A stretch of DNA of 64,000 nt from UBA4408 sp002389785 (lineage in GTDB: Bacteria; Bacteroidota; Bacteroidia; UBA4408), in the NCBI GenBank assembly GCA_035438985.1, contig DAORJK010000006.1, positions 1 through 64,000 of the forward strand. The letters are read 5' to 3'. The translations under genes and the position numbers were made by a program. The notes below the pieces were generated by a model. That model saw nothing but the letters and a program-made list of their open reading frames with translations. It did no database searches and was not told the origin of the DNA. Each line of letters starts with the position of its first letter. Positions within the stretch are counted from its first letter, which is position 1. Shown piece after piece: positions 62,659 through 64,000 of the stretch.

Positions 62659-63564
62659 GTGAACTGGAAAAGTTACCTCAAAGGATTCGAATCGTATTTA
62701 AAACTGGAACGTTCGCTGGCAGGCAATTCTATTGAAGCTTATGTACACGACTTGGAAAAGTTTGTACAATTTCTTGAATCGGCTAAGTTGGATCTTTCGC
62801 CCAAACAAGTTCAATTAAAGCATTTACGCGCATTTTTAGTTTGGACCAACGAACTTGGGATGAGTGCGCGAACACAAGCAAGGGTGATTTCGGGAATCAA
62901 ATCATTTTATAAATACTTATTGGTAGAAAGTATCACGGATGAAGATCCCACCTTATTATTGGAAGCACCACGATTGGGAAGAAAGCTTCCGGAAGTGATG
63001 AGCATTGATGAAATAAATGGAATTATAGAAGCTATTGACTTAAGTAAAAACGAAGGTGTACGCAATAAAGCTATGCTCGAAACACTCTACAGCTCAGGAT
63101 TGCGCGTAAGTGAATTAGTGAATCTTAAAATTTCAAATGTATTTGCCAAAGAAGGATTTTTAAAAGTAGTTGGAAAGGGAAACAAGGAGCGAATTATACC
63201 CATTGGAAAAGTTGCGTTAAAACAAATTGATCTATATCTTCAGTTTTATCGTTCAAAACTAAACCCTGATAAAAACGACAGCGATACACTCTTTTTAAAT
63301 CAACGAGGAAAAAAACTAACACGTGTGATGGTGTTTACGATTATTAAGCAACTCGCGATTAAAATAAATTTGAAAAAAAATATCAGTCCCCATACTTTTC
63401 GGCATTCCTTTGCTACACACCTCATTGATAGAGGTGCTGATTTACGTGCAGTGCAAGATATGTTAGGCCATGAGAGTATAACTACAACCGAAATTTATAC
63501 GCATTTAGACAGGGAATATTTACGCGATGCCATTTTGCAATTTCATCCGCGTTCAAAAAAATAA
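62659..63564 (+). CDS. xerD: XerC/XerD-type tyrosine recombinase
   Basis: Site-specific recombinase; 301 residues from a GTG start at 62659 (MNWKSYLKGFESYLKLERSL). The SAM-like core-binding N-domain covers ~1-90. The catalytic residues are complete: R149 (SSGLRVSEL), K173 (VGKGNKER), H245 and R248 (PHTFRHSFATHL), H271 (LGHES) and Y280 (TEIYTHLD). The size and sequence fit the chromosome dimer-resolving XerC/XerD group rather than an integrase of a mobile element. Which of the two it is cannot be settled here; XerD is preferred. Confidence 0.92.
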   Translation: MNWKSYLKGFESYLKLERSLAGNSIEAYVHDLEKFVQFLESAKLDLSPKQVQLKHLRAFLVWTNELGMSARTQARVISGIKSFYKYLLVESITDEDPTLLLEAPRLGRKLPEVMSIDEINGIIEAIDLSKNEGVRNKAMLETLYSSGLRVSELVNLKISNVFAKEGFLKVVGKGNKERIIPIGKVALKQIDLYLQFYRSKLNPDKNDSDTLFLNQRGKKLTRVMVFTIIKQLAIKINLKKNISPHTFRHSFATHLIDRGADLRAVQDMLGHESITTTEIYTHLDREYLRDAILQFHPRSKK

Positions 63565-63589
63565 GAAGGATAATTTACTTTGAGTGAAA

Positions 63590-63997
63590 CTATCCTTTTT
63601 GAGCATCCAACTTTTGCATAAACCAATCGGGAGGCGCACAAGGTTTGCTGGTTGCTGCCGAAACAAAAACCAAAGTAGTAGTACCTTTATTAAGCAATTC
63701 ACCTTGTTGATTGAGTGTTTCGTATTCGAAAAAAATCCGTGCTCCTTTTAATTCAAGTATGGTGGTTCTAATGGTCAGCAAATCGTCGTAATAGGCGGGT
63801 TTAAAATACTTTATCTGATAGTCCAACACCGGCAACAGTATGCCTTCCTCTTCCATGGTACGATAACTCAAACCTAAATCGCGCAAGCCTTCTACCCTGC
63901 CTACTTCGTAATACTGAGCATAGTTGCCGTAATATACATAACCCATTTTATCGGTTTCGGCATAACGCACGCGAATTTGTGTTGTGGATGTAAACAT
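63590..63997 (-). CDS. YbgC/FadM-like acyl-CoA thioesterase
   Basis: A 135-residue hotdog thioesterase. The catalytic Asp is in VRYAETDKMGYVYYGNYAQY (the D-x-M-x-x-V/Y-x-x motif), and the C-terminal strand FFEYETLNQQGELLNKGTTT fits. It hydrolyses short- or medium-chain acyl-CoA in the cytoplasm. The ATG at 63997 lies three bases from the window edge, so the start is probable but the upstream context is not visible. Confidence 0.9.
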   Translation of the reverse strand: MFTSTTQIRVRYAETDKMGYVYYGNYAQYYEVGRVEGLRDLGLSYRTMEEEGILLPVLDYQIKYFKPAYYDDLLTIRTTILELKGARIFFEYETLNQQGELLNKGTTTLVFVSAATSKPCAPPDWFMQKLDAQKG

Positions 63998-64000
63998 CTG

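Noticed and set aside
62659..63564. Phage or island integrase beside the accessory genes
   Set aside because: Size, full catalytic set and neighbours (aroQ, thioesterase) fit a housekeeping XerC/XerD. There is no adjacent att repeat or mobile cargo.

Overview
The window reads as a chromosomal segment of a free-living, heterotrophic member of the Bacteroidota (Chitinophagales/Flavobacteriales-like). The basis is low GC, at least four secreted proteins with type IX secretion (T9SS) C-terminal sorting domains, Bacteroidota promoter boxes (TAnnTTTG, sometimes with an upstream TTTG), almost no Shine-Dalgarno sequences, a GWxTD protein, a Bacteroidota-type S16 with a long tail and a CrtD-like carotenoid desaturase. 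A run of exactly 100 N inside hsdM shows that this is a draft scaffold, probably from a metagenome.

Layout. 1-8.7 kb: an Ala/Lys/Glu-helix envelope protein, a DAO-type oxidoreductase, a beta-helix lipoprotein, a DUF922 protein, rpsP and a five-haem T9SS cytochrome. 8.9-12 kb: two tandem POT peptide transporters separated by a terminator. 12.3-22.9 kb: a giant T9SS beta-propeller/PKD protein, an M1 peptidase apparently fused to an outer-membrane barrel, and an LVIVD propeller protein. 22.9-38.9 kb: mostly housekeeping genes (dnaJ-grpE, tlpA-like, murA, DUF1684, ABC-F, an SGNH hydrolase/GT4 pair, dusB, CPBP protease, tRNA-Ser(GGA), asparaginase, tatD, GT9, thioesterase, hemJ). 39-45 kb: two secreted surface proteins, a CrtD-like desaturase and a DinB protein whose N-terminus looks frameshifted. 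45.2-46.8 kb: xseB-xseA. 46.9-54.2 kb: a defence island with an XRE regulator and its operator, a type I restriction-modification operon (hsdM-hsdS-small ORF-hsdR), a divergent HipA-like kinase/DUF3037 pair, and tRNA-Ser(UGA) at the border. 54.3-62.2 kb: a co-directional envelope/signalling block (GWxTD, GT2, TPR-PKD, an unknown secreted protein, and a propeller/Y_Y_Y/SpoIIE phosphatase receptor). 62.2-64 kb: aroQ, xerD-like recombinase and a YbgC-like thioesterase.

How the genes work together. The T9SS cargo proteins, peptide transporters, M1 peptidase, CPBP protease and asparaginase fit a lifestyle based on surface attachment and peptide use. The most distinctive accessory material is the defence island: the HsdR carries three CxxCGxxxCxC motifs, a 67-residue ORF is translationally coupled between hsdS and hsdR, and a two-gene kinase/DUF3037 module is transcribed away from hsdM across an inverted repeat. 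Next to tRNA-Ser(GGA) there is a nested repeat in which the 3' end of the tRNA and its trailer are duplicated 160 bp away, with an inverted trailer copy between them.
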